A stretch of DNA of 64,000 bases from Vombatus ursinus (GCF_900497805.2 NW_020954701.1:1380305-1444304); one strand, 5' to 3'. Counted from the first letter of the stretch, positions 22,171 to 34,258 are shown. The notes: generated by a model not told the origin, from the sequence alone. A program made the numbers and translations.

Positions 22171-22479
22171 AGTAGTTCATAAACTACAAAGGACATATGA
22201 AAGAAGACACTATCTGCATCAAGAGAAAGAACGGATAAATAGAAGTATGTGTAGAATGGTTTTACACATAGATACATATTTATATCTAATGGTAGGCATC
22301 TCTAGGGCAGGAAGGGGGGAAGGGAAGAAAAAAAAAGAAAAGAAATTTACATGATAATGTTATATATTTAAAAGGAATAGCAAGTCGAACATAATAGATT
22401 TGTAGTTTCATGTGCAATCTTTTTTAAAAATTATACTATGTTATGAAAATACTTATTTTATCCCATAAATTAAAAATAG

Positions 22480-22522
22480 AGGAGATATATATGTGTATAT
22501 ATACATATATATATATTTTAAA
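22480..22522. repeat. TA-rich microsatellite
   Basis: atatatatgtgtatatatac and tatata units. Confidence 0.85.
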
Positions 22523-22529
22523 AGGCAGC

Positions 22530-22690
22530 CTGTTAACTTCTGAACAGGTTGTACTGTTAGGAAGTTTCCCCTTATACTGAGCCAAAATCTGCCTCTCAGT
22601 TGGGTCTAGCACAACAAATTTAATCCTTTTATTTGATGGCCCTTCAAAGACTTGAATGCAGCTGTCAATCCCCACCACCTATATCCACTA
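22530..22690 (-). mobile_element. CR1/L3-type LINE 3' fragment
   Basis: gcagcctgttaacttctg, ctgttaggaagtttcccctt, actgagccaaaatctgcctc and ttcaaagacttgaatgcagc follow the order of CR1 3' regions read in reverse. Confidence 0.8.
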
Positions 22691-22837
22691 CTATAAAAGG
22701 CCTCTCTTTCCCATACTAACCATCTCTAGTCCTATTAGGCTACTGCTATAAGTAGTCCCTCTGTCTCTTTCCCTGCCTCTCATCCTCTCAGAGTGTAGGC
22801 ATACAAGATTGAATAGAATTGTTCTGTTCTTGTTTCC

Positions 22838-22960
22838 CATAGGCAAATAGAATCAAAGAATTGATGGGGCGCTTGGAGGCTATGTACTTCAGTACCAACC
22901 TGAAGCATGGATCCCCTCTAAAAATCATTACTGGCTATTCTTTACTAAACAATTGGTCCG
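22838..22960 (-). mobile_element. CR1/L3-type LINE 3' terminus
   Basis: agaatcaaagaattgatggg, ctatgtacttcagtaccaac and atggatcccctctaaaaatc match the reversed terminal part of CR1/L3. It is a different copy from the preceding one because the order is not continuous. Confidence 0.6.
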
Positions 22961-23109
22961 TTGTGAAACGATTAGCTAAATACCTTAGGAAGTCTCAGAT
23001 AATAGCTCTAAGAGCAAGAAACTAGGGCACTGAGAGGTGATCACATCCCTCCTGCCTCATTTAGGAGAAGAGAGCTATCTACACTTTTCTCCAAAGTCTT
23101 AGTAAAGAA

Positions 23110-23375
23110 GATTGGACAGCTTTGGTTCAAATCCACTTTTGCCTCTTGCTACCTTTGGACAAGTGATTCAGCATTGATACTACTGCATTTACGCTGCACT
23201 GCGTCTTGAGTCAGGGGACTTATTTTTAAATCCCATATGCTGTCTGCCTAACCATGGACAGTTTCTTCACCTATGAAATGAAGGAGTTTGACTAAATGAC
23301 CTATGAAATCCTTTTCAGTCCTTTAATCCCAGGGGTCTTGGAGGTCCCATCCAGCTCTAAGATTTTGTGATTCTC
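23110..23375 (+). mobile_element. SINE, CORE body with CR1-like tail
   Basis: cagctttggttcaaatccac, tttcttcacctatgaaatga, aatgacctatgaaatcct and ttggaggtcccatccagctc. The end carries the reverse complement of the CR1-like terminus seen in minus-oriented copies. Confidence 0.6.
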
Positions 23376-23399
23376 TGATCTTTGAGGTTTCTTTGTAAC

Positions 23400-24085
23400 A
23401 AAATAATGCTGGTCTTATTTATGTTTTCAGGTTAAGGAGCAGGATAAAAGGGTATTTTGATTTTGTTACTTTAGATTGCAGCCAATTCAGAAAGGTTCAA
23501 ATGGAAAGTAGCAGGGTCTGAGGGGTTTCCATATTGAGCTTACATAACCTGGACTAGGCCTTTTTTATAGACATGGGGGTATAGAGAGAGACCTAAGCAC
23601 CAGCTTTTCTCTGCCTTCAGAATTACCCAAAGGTAAAACCAACAGAAAGCATTATCTATAATGGGGGTAAACTAGAAGCCTTGCCAATAAGATCAGGGTG
23701 AATTAAGGATTCAATAGAGTAGTATTGCTAGTGTATAATTTATTATAAATATTATATATAATGCTAGCTATAGGAACAAGAAACAAGAAAAAGAAATTGA
23801 AGGAATTAGAATTAGAATAGGCAGTGAGGAAACAGAATTACCCAAAGGTGGTATTTCCAAAGCACACCTTTAAAATTCATATGCTTCTATGATATTTTTT
23901 TCTTAAAATAATACTATGGGGGAAGACTCATGATCTAAAACATTAGCCCCAAGTTCCCAATTAGCCATACATCAATACATTGGGATTTAGATTCCCAATT
24001 ATTGGTGACATGGTAAGGTTTGTTAATAAAACAACTGGGAAATGCATGCATAGCAGTCAGGATGGATGCCCCACGCATGCACTGA
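23400..24085. other. Unassigned sequence
   Basis: No feature is recognised in this stretch. Confidence 0.4.
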
Positions 24086-24087
24086 CT

Positions 24088-24330
24088 GCTGTAGTTGGGT
24101 AGCATCATGGATAGAGCATTGAGCAGCTTCAGATAGTTACTAGCTGTGTGGCCCTGGGCAAGTCATTTAACCTCTGTTTGCCTCAGTCTCCTCAGTTATA
24201 AAATGAGGATAATAATAGCAGCTACCTCCCAGGGTTATTATGAGGACCAAAGGAGATAATATTTGTAAAGAGCTTAGTGCAGTGCCTGGCACATAAAAGA
24301 TACTTAACAAATGTCTGTTTCCTTCCTAAG
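24088..24330 (+). mobile_element. CORE-SINE (MIR/MAR1-like)
   Basis: gtagcatcatggatagagca, agctgtgtggccctgggc, taaaatgaggataataatag and cagtgcctggcacataaaag in order. Confidence 0.88.
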
Positions 24331-24339
24331 TGACTGAAA

Positions 24340-24690
24340 GTCTTTTGGGGCAGAGGAAGGTTTATATCCCAAAGGAAGGCTGGATGGAAAAATATTAGCA
24401 GTGGCTTCCTTGTATTTTCCAGAATGGTCTTATGCAAGATATCTCAAAGGAAGTAGGGATCCAGGAGGAACTTGGGACAGGACAGGAAAAGCATGACAGG
24501 TGTCTGGGAATAAGGCTACATGAACCAAAGGAAGGGAATCCCTGGTAAATAATAATGTATGTAGAAAAGTAGAGTATGTGCACATGACATTTAGGTAATG
24601 ATTGGGAATTAGCTTGTACTTATGAGCATATGCAAAATATATACAAAGTAAATTCAAGGTAGTTTTAGAAAAGAAACCTTAGCAGCTGTG
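24340..24690. other. Unassigned sequence
   Basis: No recognisable gene or repeat. Confidence 0.4.
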
Positions 24691-24694
24691 AGAG

Positions 24695-25075
24695 ATGTAG
24701 GAACTGGCCCATAGGCTGTGCTTTGAAAGAAATGGGATTCTCAGTGGTAGAAGTAGGGAGGAAATGTATCCCAGGCATGAGGTATGAGGTACAGCCTGTG
24801 CAAAGCCACCAAGATGGGAGATGGAAGGTTGTATGTAAGAAACAGTAAAGCAAACAAAAACAAAAAAACAGTTTAACTAGACTGCAGGGTGTGTGAAAGG
24901 AAATAATAAGTCTGGAAGGGTAAGTGGGTGCTAGGTCATAAAGGACTTTAAGGGAAAAATAGAGGAGTCTATATTTGATCTTAGAGGGAATAAGAGTTTA
25001 TTGATCACGAGAGTGAATAGATGGCAATGGTGACTTACAGCAAATGTATATGATAGGAGACATGCTTCTCAGACA
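24695..25075 (-). mobile_element. L2-type LINE, 3' region
   Basis: tcccaggcatgaggtatgag, tgtgcaaagccaccaagatg, ggtcataaaggactttaagg and gagtctatatttgatctta share order with the LINE at 725-3,350 (compare ttataaagggctttaaaagc and gattttatatttaatcctgg there). Confidence 0.7.
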
Positions 25076-25336
25076 AACCACCAATTTCAGGTGGTTTCAT
25101 TTTCCTTTCTGGATCCCAAGTCATTGACTAACAATCTCGAAGTATGGATGTTTCCAGCCTGTTGTTAACATCATCAGTAATCTTGGGTTGGAGAGTTCCT
25201 GAGTCAAGTCCTAGCTGCTCAGAGTGAGAATATTTCGCTCACAGGATGCTTCTTGGAAAAGAGGAGTGCCACAGGGTCACCTTGAGACTGGAGAACTAAA
25301 GTCATGCAATGAATGGAGACCTGGACATTACCAAAC

Positions 25337-25607
25337 AGAGGCAGCTAGGTGGCACAGTGAATAGAGTGCCAGGCCTGGAGTCAGGAAGGGCTGAGTTCAA
25401 ATGTGGCTTCGGGCACGTCCTAGCTATGTGACCCTGGGCAAGTCAATTAACCTCTGCTTGCCTCAGCTTCCTCAACTGTAAAATGGGGATAATAATTCTA
25501 TCTATCCCTCAGGGTTTGTTGTGAGGATCAAATGGGATGATATTTGTAAAAAGTGCTTAGCGCAATGCCTGGCACATAGTAGGTGCTATATAATTGCTCA
25601 TTCCCTT
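25337..25607 (+). mobile_element. CORE-SINE (MAR1-like), full length
   Basis: ggcagctaggtggcacagtg head, ctagctatgtgaccctgggc CORE, ttgtgaggatcaaatgggat and caatgcctggcacatagtag tail. The head is shared with the RTE-tailed SINE but the tail is MIR-like. Confidence 0.9.
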
Positions 25608-25619
25608 CCCCAGCTCTGC

Positions 25620-26225
25620 ATGATGTTACTGTGAGTGTGGGTCCAAGGTGTACAAGAGATATTTGTTCAGCAGTCCCACAAAGAGAAGTGAAATGGAATA
25701 TTTGAGTGCCTTGTTTGCTATCTTTGCTCACTCATGCATTTTAGTCCTTTCCAGATGACGTACTTTCTGTGATGAAGGAAATCAAAGCTGTCCTGTATGT
25801 GATATCCATATTGAATATTAAGTATCTCTGTGGGAGAGAACCCTGTTGCCCACTTTAAGGGAAATCCTAGGTAGGAGCCACAACCAGGATTTGTTTGTAG
25901 AGAGTTCCTTTGTACCTGCTACATAAAAACAGTAGCAGTAGGATGCCCACTGACTACAGGGGGAGGAGATTTAATCATGTTATCTTGGCATCATCCTTGC
26001 AATTGCTCTAGTGTTCTTTCTGCCAGATTGCTGGCAAATCAGCATGTGATCGATTCAGTAATCCCTAGGGGCCGAAGTATTTTTTTTTTTGTATGTGTGC
26101 TTCATACATCCTTAAGTGGTGGTTTCATTTGGTTTAGGTTTTCTAACTTTGTGCCTGAGATTCTAAAAATAAAAATTGCAAAACATAGCCATAAAAATAT
26201 TCTACCTCAAAATGACCTAGTAAAA
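25620..26225. other. Unassigned sequence
   Basis: No gene or repeat recognised. Confidence 0.4.
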
Positions 26226-26229
26226 TACT

Positions 26230-26465
26230 TAACTTAGTGACCAGCAGCACCGGCTCCCTTTTATAAAAGGCTAAAGTTGGTAGAGCACTTTGCATACTTT
26301 ATCTCCTTTGATCTTGACAACAGCCCTATAAAGTAGGTGCTGTTATTATCCCCATTTTACAGAGGGAAAAACAGGATGAGAGGTGTTAAATGACTAGTAA
26401 GTATCTGAGGTGGGAAACAAATCTAGGTCTTCCTGGCTCCAAGTTCAGCACTCTATCCAATCCAC
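26230..26465 (-). mobile_element. MIR/CORE-SINE
   Basis: agagcactttgcatacttta, tcttgacaacagccctataa, ttatccccattttacagag, ctaggtcttcctggctcc. Confidence 0.88.
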
Positions 26466-26469
26466 CTGT

Positions 26470-27755
26470 GTTTATGTATCTGAAAAGCTGCTTGGGTGTA
26501 AAAGAAATTGAGTTCAAAATATAGAGCAAGCCCACCAGGAGGTGGAACTTCCCAGGACAAGGTGAGCCATGAGGACCCATATGAGACTGACAACCATACT
26601 GACAGAAGCATGAATACAGCTGCAGATGAGACGTTTCCCTAAGTCCTGGGGCTCTACATGGACTGAGATGAGATAGGAGGCAGCATGGGACTTTGATGGA
26701 TTTGGCAGTCAATTACAAAAGAGTTCATGCAGATTTCCTTAATGATTTTGAAGATCTTTGGATGATCATGAGATGATACTGTTGATAATATCCAGTGAAG
26801 CAGTTTCCAACTCTGCAAACCCAAGATGCTGTCTTTATCTTGTACCAATAGCATGAATATCTTTATTTAAGCAGAAGGTAGTATGTGATCTCTAAAGGGC
26901 TTCTGGAAATCACTCAGAAAGTTGGAAGCTGGTTAATTGAGAAAGGAAATTAATTACAAAAAGTATCAACCATTTAAGGAGCCACCAATAGATATATTTT
27001 GCTATCAGCTACTGTCCTGGCTTGAAAAAATAGGAAAAAAGGAGTAAAAATAAGTAAAAAAGTTGAATTTCAGTGTGTAACCACATTCTCTAGTAGGTTC
27101 ATTTTTGGCAGGTTGTTTTTGGCTCACAAAACTAACATATGCTGACACTTTGGGGCCAGCAACTACAATGCCCCCATGGTTTTTATTTGCATATGTTACA
27201 TTTCCAGTCACATTGAGTATTTTCCAGCAATCCTCTAGGACTCCAGGAAACAAGACTACATAGCACACAATGCATTAAATATTTCACATGCACAAGTTAC
27301 CTATTTTAATTTTACTGGCACCATGATCTCTGGCAGTATAGCTCAGATGGTAAAACTGATTTGTGTCCTATGTTACAGCAACTGAAAATCCTTCTTGATG
27401 GGTTTCACCCACTGATAGCAGCACCTAGTATTTCTATAGCACTCTAAGATAATATATAAATTTGATATTCATTTGACAAATAGGAAATCAGAGAAGCACA
27501 GAAGGCTTGGGAGAGAAGCTGGGGCTGGAAAGAGACAAGGTTCTAATGTGGCAATTGGTTGGAGCTGCTCCCACACAACACTGGGAAGAGAACCAAGTTC
27601 TAATACTGTGATGAGTCAGATGGGATCCCTACCGGGGTGAGGCCAATCTCTGACCAGCCATGCTCCAGATTTGCTAGTGTGGTCAGTTCCAGTTAGTTGG
27701 TTAAGGAAAATAAAAGAGAAGGAGGAGAGGAACTGAGGCAGAAGAAGGAGAAGAA
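26470..27755. other. Unassigned, largely unique 1.3 kb
   Basis: No family is recognised. An octamer-like atttgcatat lies near 27,187; this alone does not support a regulatory call. Confidence 0.4.
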
Positions 27756-27759
27756 ACCT

Positions 27760-28105
27760 ACTTGTTCTTCCAAATGGTCATCTCAATTCCTGTGTCTTTG
27801 CACAGTTTGGTCCATTTCCCTGGAATGCACTCTCCTCACCTTTACCGTAACTTCCGTCAAGGCTCAATTCAGGTGTTCCTAGAAATAGGACACCTTTCCT
27901 GCTTCCCCTCTGTGCTAGGCTTCTCTCCCACATGGAATTATCTCTTTCTTACTTATCTATTTAAATGTCAAATTGCCACCTTCCCTTCTCCCCCTTTAAA
28001 ATGTGAGTTTTTTGAGGGCAGGGACTAATTTTGTTGTTTTGTTTGTCTTTGTATTTCTAATGCCTATGTATAGGATGCCTTTAATAAATGCTTGTTAAAT
28101 TTAAT
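27760..28105 (+). mobile_element. L2-type LINE 3' end, long
   Basis: gtcaaggctcaattcaggtg, ttttttgagggcagggacta and taataaatgcttgttaaat are L2 terminal features; the upstream part reads like the end of the ORF. Confidence 0.85.
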
Positions 28106-28254
28106 TGTAATGAAGAAAATCAGATAGCTAAAAAGAAGAGGTTACAGAGGAGACAAATGGAAGAAAGAAGAGGAATATCTATATTACAAGCAGCAAAGAG
28201 AGAATTACAATTTAGCATTTCCTAAATGAGGTGGGGAGTATGTAAACTTTTCAA

Positions 28255-30300
28255 AAAATTGAGAACTGTATGTCTTTTTTAAACATTCAGTTCAATTTTT
28301 TTGTTTCTGAATTCCCTCCCACTCCCATCATTTGAGAAAGCAAAAAAGACAAAACTCAATACAAATATATATATATATATGAATCATTCCTTCATTAGCC
28401 ATGTCCAAAAAAGAAAAAGAAGAAAGCAAGAGAAGAAAATATACTTTAATATACATTCTGAGTCCATCAGCAATCTATCTGGAGGTGTATACCATGTTTC
28501 ATCATGAGTCCTTTGAAATTATAGTAATTTTGTTGATCAGAATTACTAGTCTTCTAAAGTTGATTATCTTTACAATATTGCTGTTATCTTTATAAAATTG
28601 TTCTCCTGGTTCTGCTTAATTTACCCTACATAACTTCATATAAGTCTTTCCATTTTTTTTTCTGGAACCAACCCCTACATTATTTCTTACAACACAGTGA
28701 TATTCCATCACATTCATATACCAAACTTGTTCCGCCATTCTCCAATTGTTGGACGTGTTCTCAGTTTCCAATTTCTTGCCACCAACAAAAAGATGCTATA
28801 AATGTTTTTTGTACATATGGGTCCTTTTTCTCTTTCTTTGATCACTTTGGAGTATAAACCTTTTAGTAATATGCTTGGACAAAGGGTATACACAGTTTGG
28901 TAGCTTTTTGGATATGGTTCCAAATTGTTTCCAGGATGATCAGGCTAATTCACAGCTCTACCAACAGTGAATTAATGTATCTTTTTTTTCCCCCACATCC
29001 TATCCAGAATTTAATTTTTTTTGTCATGTTAGCAAATTTGATGGGTATGAAGTGGTACCTCAGAGTTGTTCTAATTTGTATTTATCTAATTATTAATGAT
29101 TTAGAGCACCTTTAAAAACTATGACTATTGAAAGCTTGGATTTCTTCCTCTAAAAAATTTCATATCATTTGACCATTTATCAAATGGGGACTGGTTCTTG
29201 TTCTTGTAAATTTGACTCAGCTCCTTATACATCTTAGAAATCAGACCTTTATGAGGAAAACTTGCTCGAAAGATTATTTCCCGGTTTCTTGCTTTTCTTC
29301 TAATTTCAACTGCATTGATTTTGTGCAAAAACTGTTTAATTTTATGTAACTAAAATTATCCATTTTATCTCCTGTGAATCTCTCCACCTCTTATTTGGTT
29401 ATTGACTCTACCCCTATCCATAGACATGTCAGATAATTTCTTCCATGTTCTATGAATTTTTGCTTATGAATCATATAGCTATTTCACGCTTTTAGAAATA
29501 TAGCATTGTAATTAATTGTGTTTTAAATGTTTAGTGGAATTCACTGATAAATTCATTTGGTCCTGGGTTTTTTCCCTTCAGGAGTTCATTTGTAGCTTGT
29601 TCAATTTTTTTCCTATAGCATTATTTAATTATCCTATTTAATGTTCTTTTATTCCAGGCAGTTTATAGTTTAGTAAATATTCATCCATTTCATCTAAATG
29701 GTCAGTTTTATTGGTATATAGTTGGACAAAGTGGCTCCTAATAATTGCTTTTATTTCTTCTTCCTCGGTTGTGAATTCACCTTTTTCATTTTTTATGGTT
29801 TTATGGTAATTTGGTTTTCTTCTTTCTTTTTTAAAAATAAAAATATCCAATGACATCTATTTTTTAGTATTTCAATGGTTTTTTAACTTTCAGTTTTCTT
29901 AATCTTTTCTTTGGTTTTCAGGATTTCAATTTCAGTATTTAGTTAAGGGTTTTTAATTTGTTGGTTTTCTAGGTTTTTTTTAGTTGCATGCCCAATTCTT
30001 TGAGCTGTTTTTTATCACTTTTATTGGTGTAGGCATTTAGAGATAGAAATTGTCCAGTTTCTCAGTTAACTGGGTATTGCTTTGGTTGCATCCCACAAAT
30101 TTTTGTCTGCTGTCTCATTGTTGTCATTATCTTTAATAAAGTTATTCATTGTTTCTACAATTTGTTCTTGGGCCCATCTATTCTTTAGGATTAAGTCGTT
30201 TAGTTTCCAAATTTTTGATTTATATTTCAAAGGCCTTATATTGAATATAACTTTTATTGCATTATGATCAGAAAAAGATGCAACTTTCAGTTTCCTTTTA
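28255..30300 (-). mobile_element. L1, internally deleted
   Basis: The 3'UTR begins at the left. ORF2 C-terminal sequence spans about 28,720-29,330 (minus frame 29,125-29,328 with PFDKWSNDMKFF). Around 29,500-29,540 the text jumps to the start of the RT region: GKNPGPNEF (canonical KSPGPDGF) near 29,525-29,575, then EEEIKAIIRSHFVQLYTNKT with LDEMDEYL (29,638-29,856), and endonuclease C-terminal sequence to 30,300 (SDHNAIKVIFN near 30,250). Most of the RT and the thumb/connection region is missing. Multiple stops; dead. Confidence 0.85.
28362..28381. repeat. (AT)n simple repeat
   Basis: A short run of about ten AT units within the L1 3'UTR. Confidence 0.9.
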
Positions 30301-30309
30301 TATGTGGCA

Positions 30310-30412
30310 TTCTCCCATTAGATTGAAAGTCCTTTGAGGCCAGGAACTGGCAACACTCAGCATAGTGCTTGATACATAGCTTAATAAATGTTTATTGTAT
30401 TTTGTTGTACTT
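30310..30412 (+). mobile_element. L2-type LINE 3' end fragment
   Basis: ccattagattgaaagtcctt, gaggccaggaactgg, catagtgcttgatacatagc, ttaataaatgtttattg. Confidence 0.8.
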
Positions 30413-30419
30413 AAAGCAA

Positions 30420-31045
30420 GGCTTCTAGAATGTTAAGTAGAACCTCCATGGAAGATTTGTTGAAGTATATGGGCAGAAATTGGCTAGAATGAAAGATGGT
30501 AGTTGGGTTGTGATTGACATTGGCACAAGAAAGCCCAGACAGATGAACTCATGGATCCACTGAGCATCACAGGACTTAGGGATGGAAGGGACCATAATAT
30601 CCAAGAAGTCAGTTTTCTAGGTATGCTTGACTTTTACATGGTAGAAACAAGTCATTAGTAAACAAAGCAATATTTTTAAAAACACTCAACTGAATTTGTC
30701 CTGGGCTTAGTACACACCTACCTATTTCTAATACTTGCTATTTTGTAATAATAACTGATGCATATAATGATGATCTGGATAGTCCTTCTAAATCACTGAA
30801 GATCAACATAGGTTTTGCATAAATTTAGTGCTAGACTGGGTTCTGATCCTTTGAGAGATGTTAACATGCTCATTTCATACACGATGACTCTCTATTAAAC
30901 AGAACATCTGATTTACCAGAACATTTAACTTCCTAATCATTACCAAAACAATTTATCATATTTCTATGTTGTGACGGAGAACAAGGATCCACTAGGCTAC
31001 TCATTTTTGAAATTTGATTCTTTATCCCCATTTCATAGCATTCAA
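30420..31045. other. Unique AT-rich sequence
   Basis: Nothing recognised. Confidence 0.4.
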
Positions 31046-31047
31046 TA

Positions 31048-31318
31048 GCCAGCAATAATAACAGGTAGCATTTAAATAGCACTAAATATGTACCAGGCAC
31101 TGTGTTAAGAATTTTACAAATATTATGTCATTTATCTTCACAACAACCCTAGGAGGTAGATGTTATTATCATCACTATCTTACAGTTGAAGAAACTGAGA
31201 CAAATATAGGTTAAGTGCCCAAGGTCATACAACTAGTAAATGTTGGAAGTATATTTGAATATAGGTCTTCCTGACTCCAGGCCCATCACTCTATCCACTG
31301 TGCCACCTAGCTGCCTCA
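31048..31318 (-). mobile_element. MIR/CORE-SINE, complete
   Basis: gtagcatttaaatagcacta, cacaacaaccctaggaggta, gaagaaactgagacaaatat, atccactgtgccacctagct. Confidence 0.9.
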
Positions 31319-31319
31319 A

Positions 31320-31900
31320 TACTTAGTTGAAGATGATTTTACTCAATGGACCTCTGGGTTATGGAACCAGTACTCTTCTGATGTATCCCTTTTGTCATAA
31401 AGCACTATATAAATGTCAAATCATTGTCATCACTGTTATCTTATTCAGTTCAATTTTGAATTTAAGAATATCCCAAAGGACCAGTTTGTCCCAATTGACA
31501 GAATTATATTTCACACATACCAGAGATAGCAGGATGAAAATTTTTGTTTCAAAGTAAAATGATAATATCTGCTTGTAATTATTTGCATTTAAAATATATT
31601 TGCACAGATAAGAGAAATTATAGTAAAATTATAAAAATTATTTATAGAAATCATTGTGTCAAATGACATGGCTAGTTCTTCAAGTGTTAAAGTGTTCTAA
31701 AGTCTTTTCTCATGGTCATGTTGCTTCATACTCTTTCAAAGATGATACATGATCCTATACATTTTCTCCTTTCTTTTGAAGCGTTCATTTGTGCTTCCCT
31801 ACCTCTAGAATCTCTAGAAGGTTTTTCTTGCTAGAGAGCGGTAATATATGATGAGACTGGACCAAGTGATCTCCAAGGTCATTCCCAGGTCTAAAATTCT
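31320..31900. other. Unassigned AT-rich sequence
   Basis: No gene or repeat recognised. Confidence 0.4.
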
Positions 31901-31907
31901 ATCCTTC

Positions 31908-31956
<49 letters not shown>

Positions 31957-32140
31957 NNNNNNNNNNNNNNNNNNNNNNNNNNNNNNNNNNNNNNNNNNNN
32001 NNNNNNNNNNNNNNNNNNNNNNNNNNNNNNNNNNNNNNNNNNNNNNNNNNNNNNNNCCCTTCCCTTCCCTTCCCTTCTCTTCTCTTCTCTTCTCTTCTCT
32101 TCTCTTTCTTCTCTCTCTCTCCTTCTGAACCCCTATCTCT
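31908..32140. repeat. (TC)n / (CTTCC)n / (TTCTC)n microsatellite containing a 100-N gap
   Basis: Plus-strand CT repeat to 31,956, exactly 100 N at 31,957-32,056, then cccttcccttccc and ttctcttctc units. The repeat unit differs on the two sides of the gap, so the unseen part contains at least one transition. A gap of exactly 100 usually denotes unknown length. Confidence 0.97.
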
Positions 32141-32159
32141 CTCTCTTTTTCTCTCATAT

Positions 32160-32795
32160 CATTAGAAAACATTCACAGAGCCAAATCTTAAAGCACTACT
32201 ACCATCACCACCACCAATATCACAAAATCTACTGTCATAAACTTTATAGCATCTTATCAAAAGCAATCCCCAAACATGGGTGTGTCAGGCATCCTCAGTC
32301 TCCTGTTAGTTATGAAAATGAAGTCTGAGAAACAGGATTGGAAGAGCATCTCAATGCAATTTCATTTTCATCTCATACATTTATATTACTTACTATACTC
32401 TTTCCCTGTTTGGATTTAAAGTCATTTTTATTATCTTTTAAAGTTAAATGGAGAACATTTTTTTCTCCTGGGCTTTCCTCCCAAAAAACATGTTTAAATC
32501 TCTGATCATCTCCCTCCCCCTACAGACATAAGAGAGAGAAGAGCCTGTTTTGTGGCTGTTTTCCTTCCAATACAGCTAATCTGGCAAAAAAGAACTATTG
32601 GACTCTATGTGATTCTGAGCAAGCTGTAAACATTTTTAAAGATCTCTCTAGGTCAAGAGAAAGTCATGGATTCTGAGGCATCCAATTTTTACGGGTAGTT
32701 TGGTATCAGAATGACTTTATTTCAAAAGCATCATTTAAGTAATAGATAAAATCACTTAGTGATTTGTCCAAAGCTATGATTTCATTGGTATAGGG
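32160..32795. other. Unassigned sequence
   Basis: No recognised feature. Confidence 0.4.
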
Positions 32796-32799
32796 AACT

Positions 32800-32945
32800 T
32801 ACTGTTTTCCTCAGTTTCCCTAACTGTAAAATGGTGATAATAGTTCCTGCTTCACAAGGTATGAAATAATATTCATAAAAGTCCTTAGCATAGTGTCTGA
32901 GACTTAGAAAGTGCTACATAAATGCTTATTTCCTTCTTCCCTTCT
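32800..32945 (+). mobile_element. CORE-SINE 3' part
   Basis: tttcctcagtttccctaact, taaaatggtgataatagttc, gaaagtgctacataaatgct. Confidence 0.8.
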
Positions 32946-32989
32946 CTCTACCAATGAAGATTTGTTTATGTTCTTAGAAACATCTGGTG

Positions 32990-33110
32990 CAGTGAAAGAT
33001 TTAGTAACTTGCTGAGGGTCACATAGTTACTGTGTGTCATAGGTAGATCTAAAACTCAGGTCCTCCCAACCCCAAAGCTGACTTTCTACCCACTATGGGA
33101 CACTACTTCT
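32990..33110 (-). mobile_element. MIR/CORE-SINE head fragment
   Basis: agggtcacatagttactgtg, aactcaggtcctcccaacc, ctacccactatggg. Confidence 0.7.
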
Positions 33111-33114
33111 TCAC

Positions 33115-33745
33115 TTGGTGATATTTCAACTTATTAAAGATTCAGTATTAAAATAATTCACTATTGATCCTGTATCAATGTATTGCTAAATTTAACAAAT
33201 GTATTGCTAAATTTAACATTTGTCCTTAATTCCCATCAGTAGGAAGCTATCCCAACCCTTTAGCAATAGTCTTTAAGTTTCAGAAAAAAATCATTGAGTT
33301 ATATGAAACTGCATTCGTTTTAGCTTGTTGATAACTAGGCAGTGAGAATTCTTACTTTGATTCACAGAAACAGTACTTACATTACCAAGTCATTCTCATT
33401 TGTCTAAAGGAAAGGTCCTCATTAATCACAATTAATCCTGAAAGAAAGAGGAGCAAAAGGAATAATAAAGCAAAAAGAATCCAAAACTTAGAGTGTAACA
33501 TATTTTCCCCTGTTTTATCCCTTATTTGATATTATTTAAAAGGCAATCATATTCCATAGCCTTGAAACTGATCAAAAGCTTTTGTAAGCTAAAGCAAGAC
33601 ATGAATTAAAATTGGCTAGAGAATTCTTGGATAAACACTGGTAATTGATTTTATTCACTATAAAAAGAGCTGAGTTTTGGGACCTGGAAGTTTCTTCAAC
33701 CTTTAAATCTATTTTTCCCACTTAGTGAGGTGTCAATTATAGAAA
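33115..33745. other. Unassigned AT-rich sequence with a 20-bp duplication
   Basis: No gene. The 20-mer aatgtattgctaaatttaac occurs at 33,177-33,196 and again at 33,198-33,217. Confidence 0.5.
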
Positions 33746-33750
33746 AAGTC

Positions 33751-33910
33751 ACAGAAGCAAAGATTTAGAGCTGAAAAGGACCTTAGACGCCATCTAGGTC
33801 AATCCCTTATTTTTATAGATGAGGATATAGAGGTTCAAAAAGGTGAGATTTGAACCTAATTCCTTTTAACTTCAAATCCAAAGCTCTATTCACCATACCA
33901 TACTGTCCTA
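33751..33910 (-). mobile_element. SINE, CORE body with CR1-like tail
   Basis: gatttagagctgaaaaggac, cttagacgccatctaggtca, atagatgaggatatagagg, gctctattcaccatacca. Confidence 0.75.
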
Positions 33911-33914
33911 TCCT

Positions 33915-34258
33915 GAGAACAAAGATCTGATCATATCTATCCTCTCTACCCCCATTCCCACCCCCCACCTTCCACCTTTACTTTCCCAGAATTTAAAGGA
34001 TTTATCTTTAGGATGGAAAATGCTATTTTAAGTTCTTTGTCATAATTGAGTTTGTGCTAAACCAATTTATTCTGGTTGTCATAACATGACTATAAAATAA
34101 TAACTAGCTTTCATACCTGTCTCATTACATTTATAATCATGCCATGTGTAGTCTAAGGCAAGGTGACCGAGAAGTGAGATTAAAGCCAGCATTTAATAAC
34201 AAATACTTCTTTAATAGGATATTTTCTTTTTTAATTCTTTTTTTAGTTATTTAGCATT
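33915..34258. other. Unassigned sequence
   Basis: No feature recognised. Confidence 0.4.

Noticed and set aside
27186-27196. Octamer site (atttgcatat) as a regulatory element
   Set aside because: A single short word in AT-rich DNA is expected by chance.
31848-32165. Open frames on both strands across the N gap
   Set aside because: They translate a microsatellite and unknown bases.
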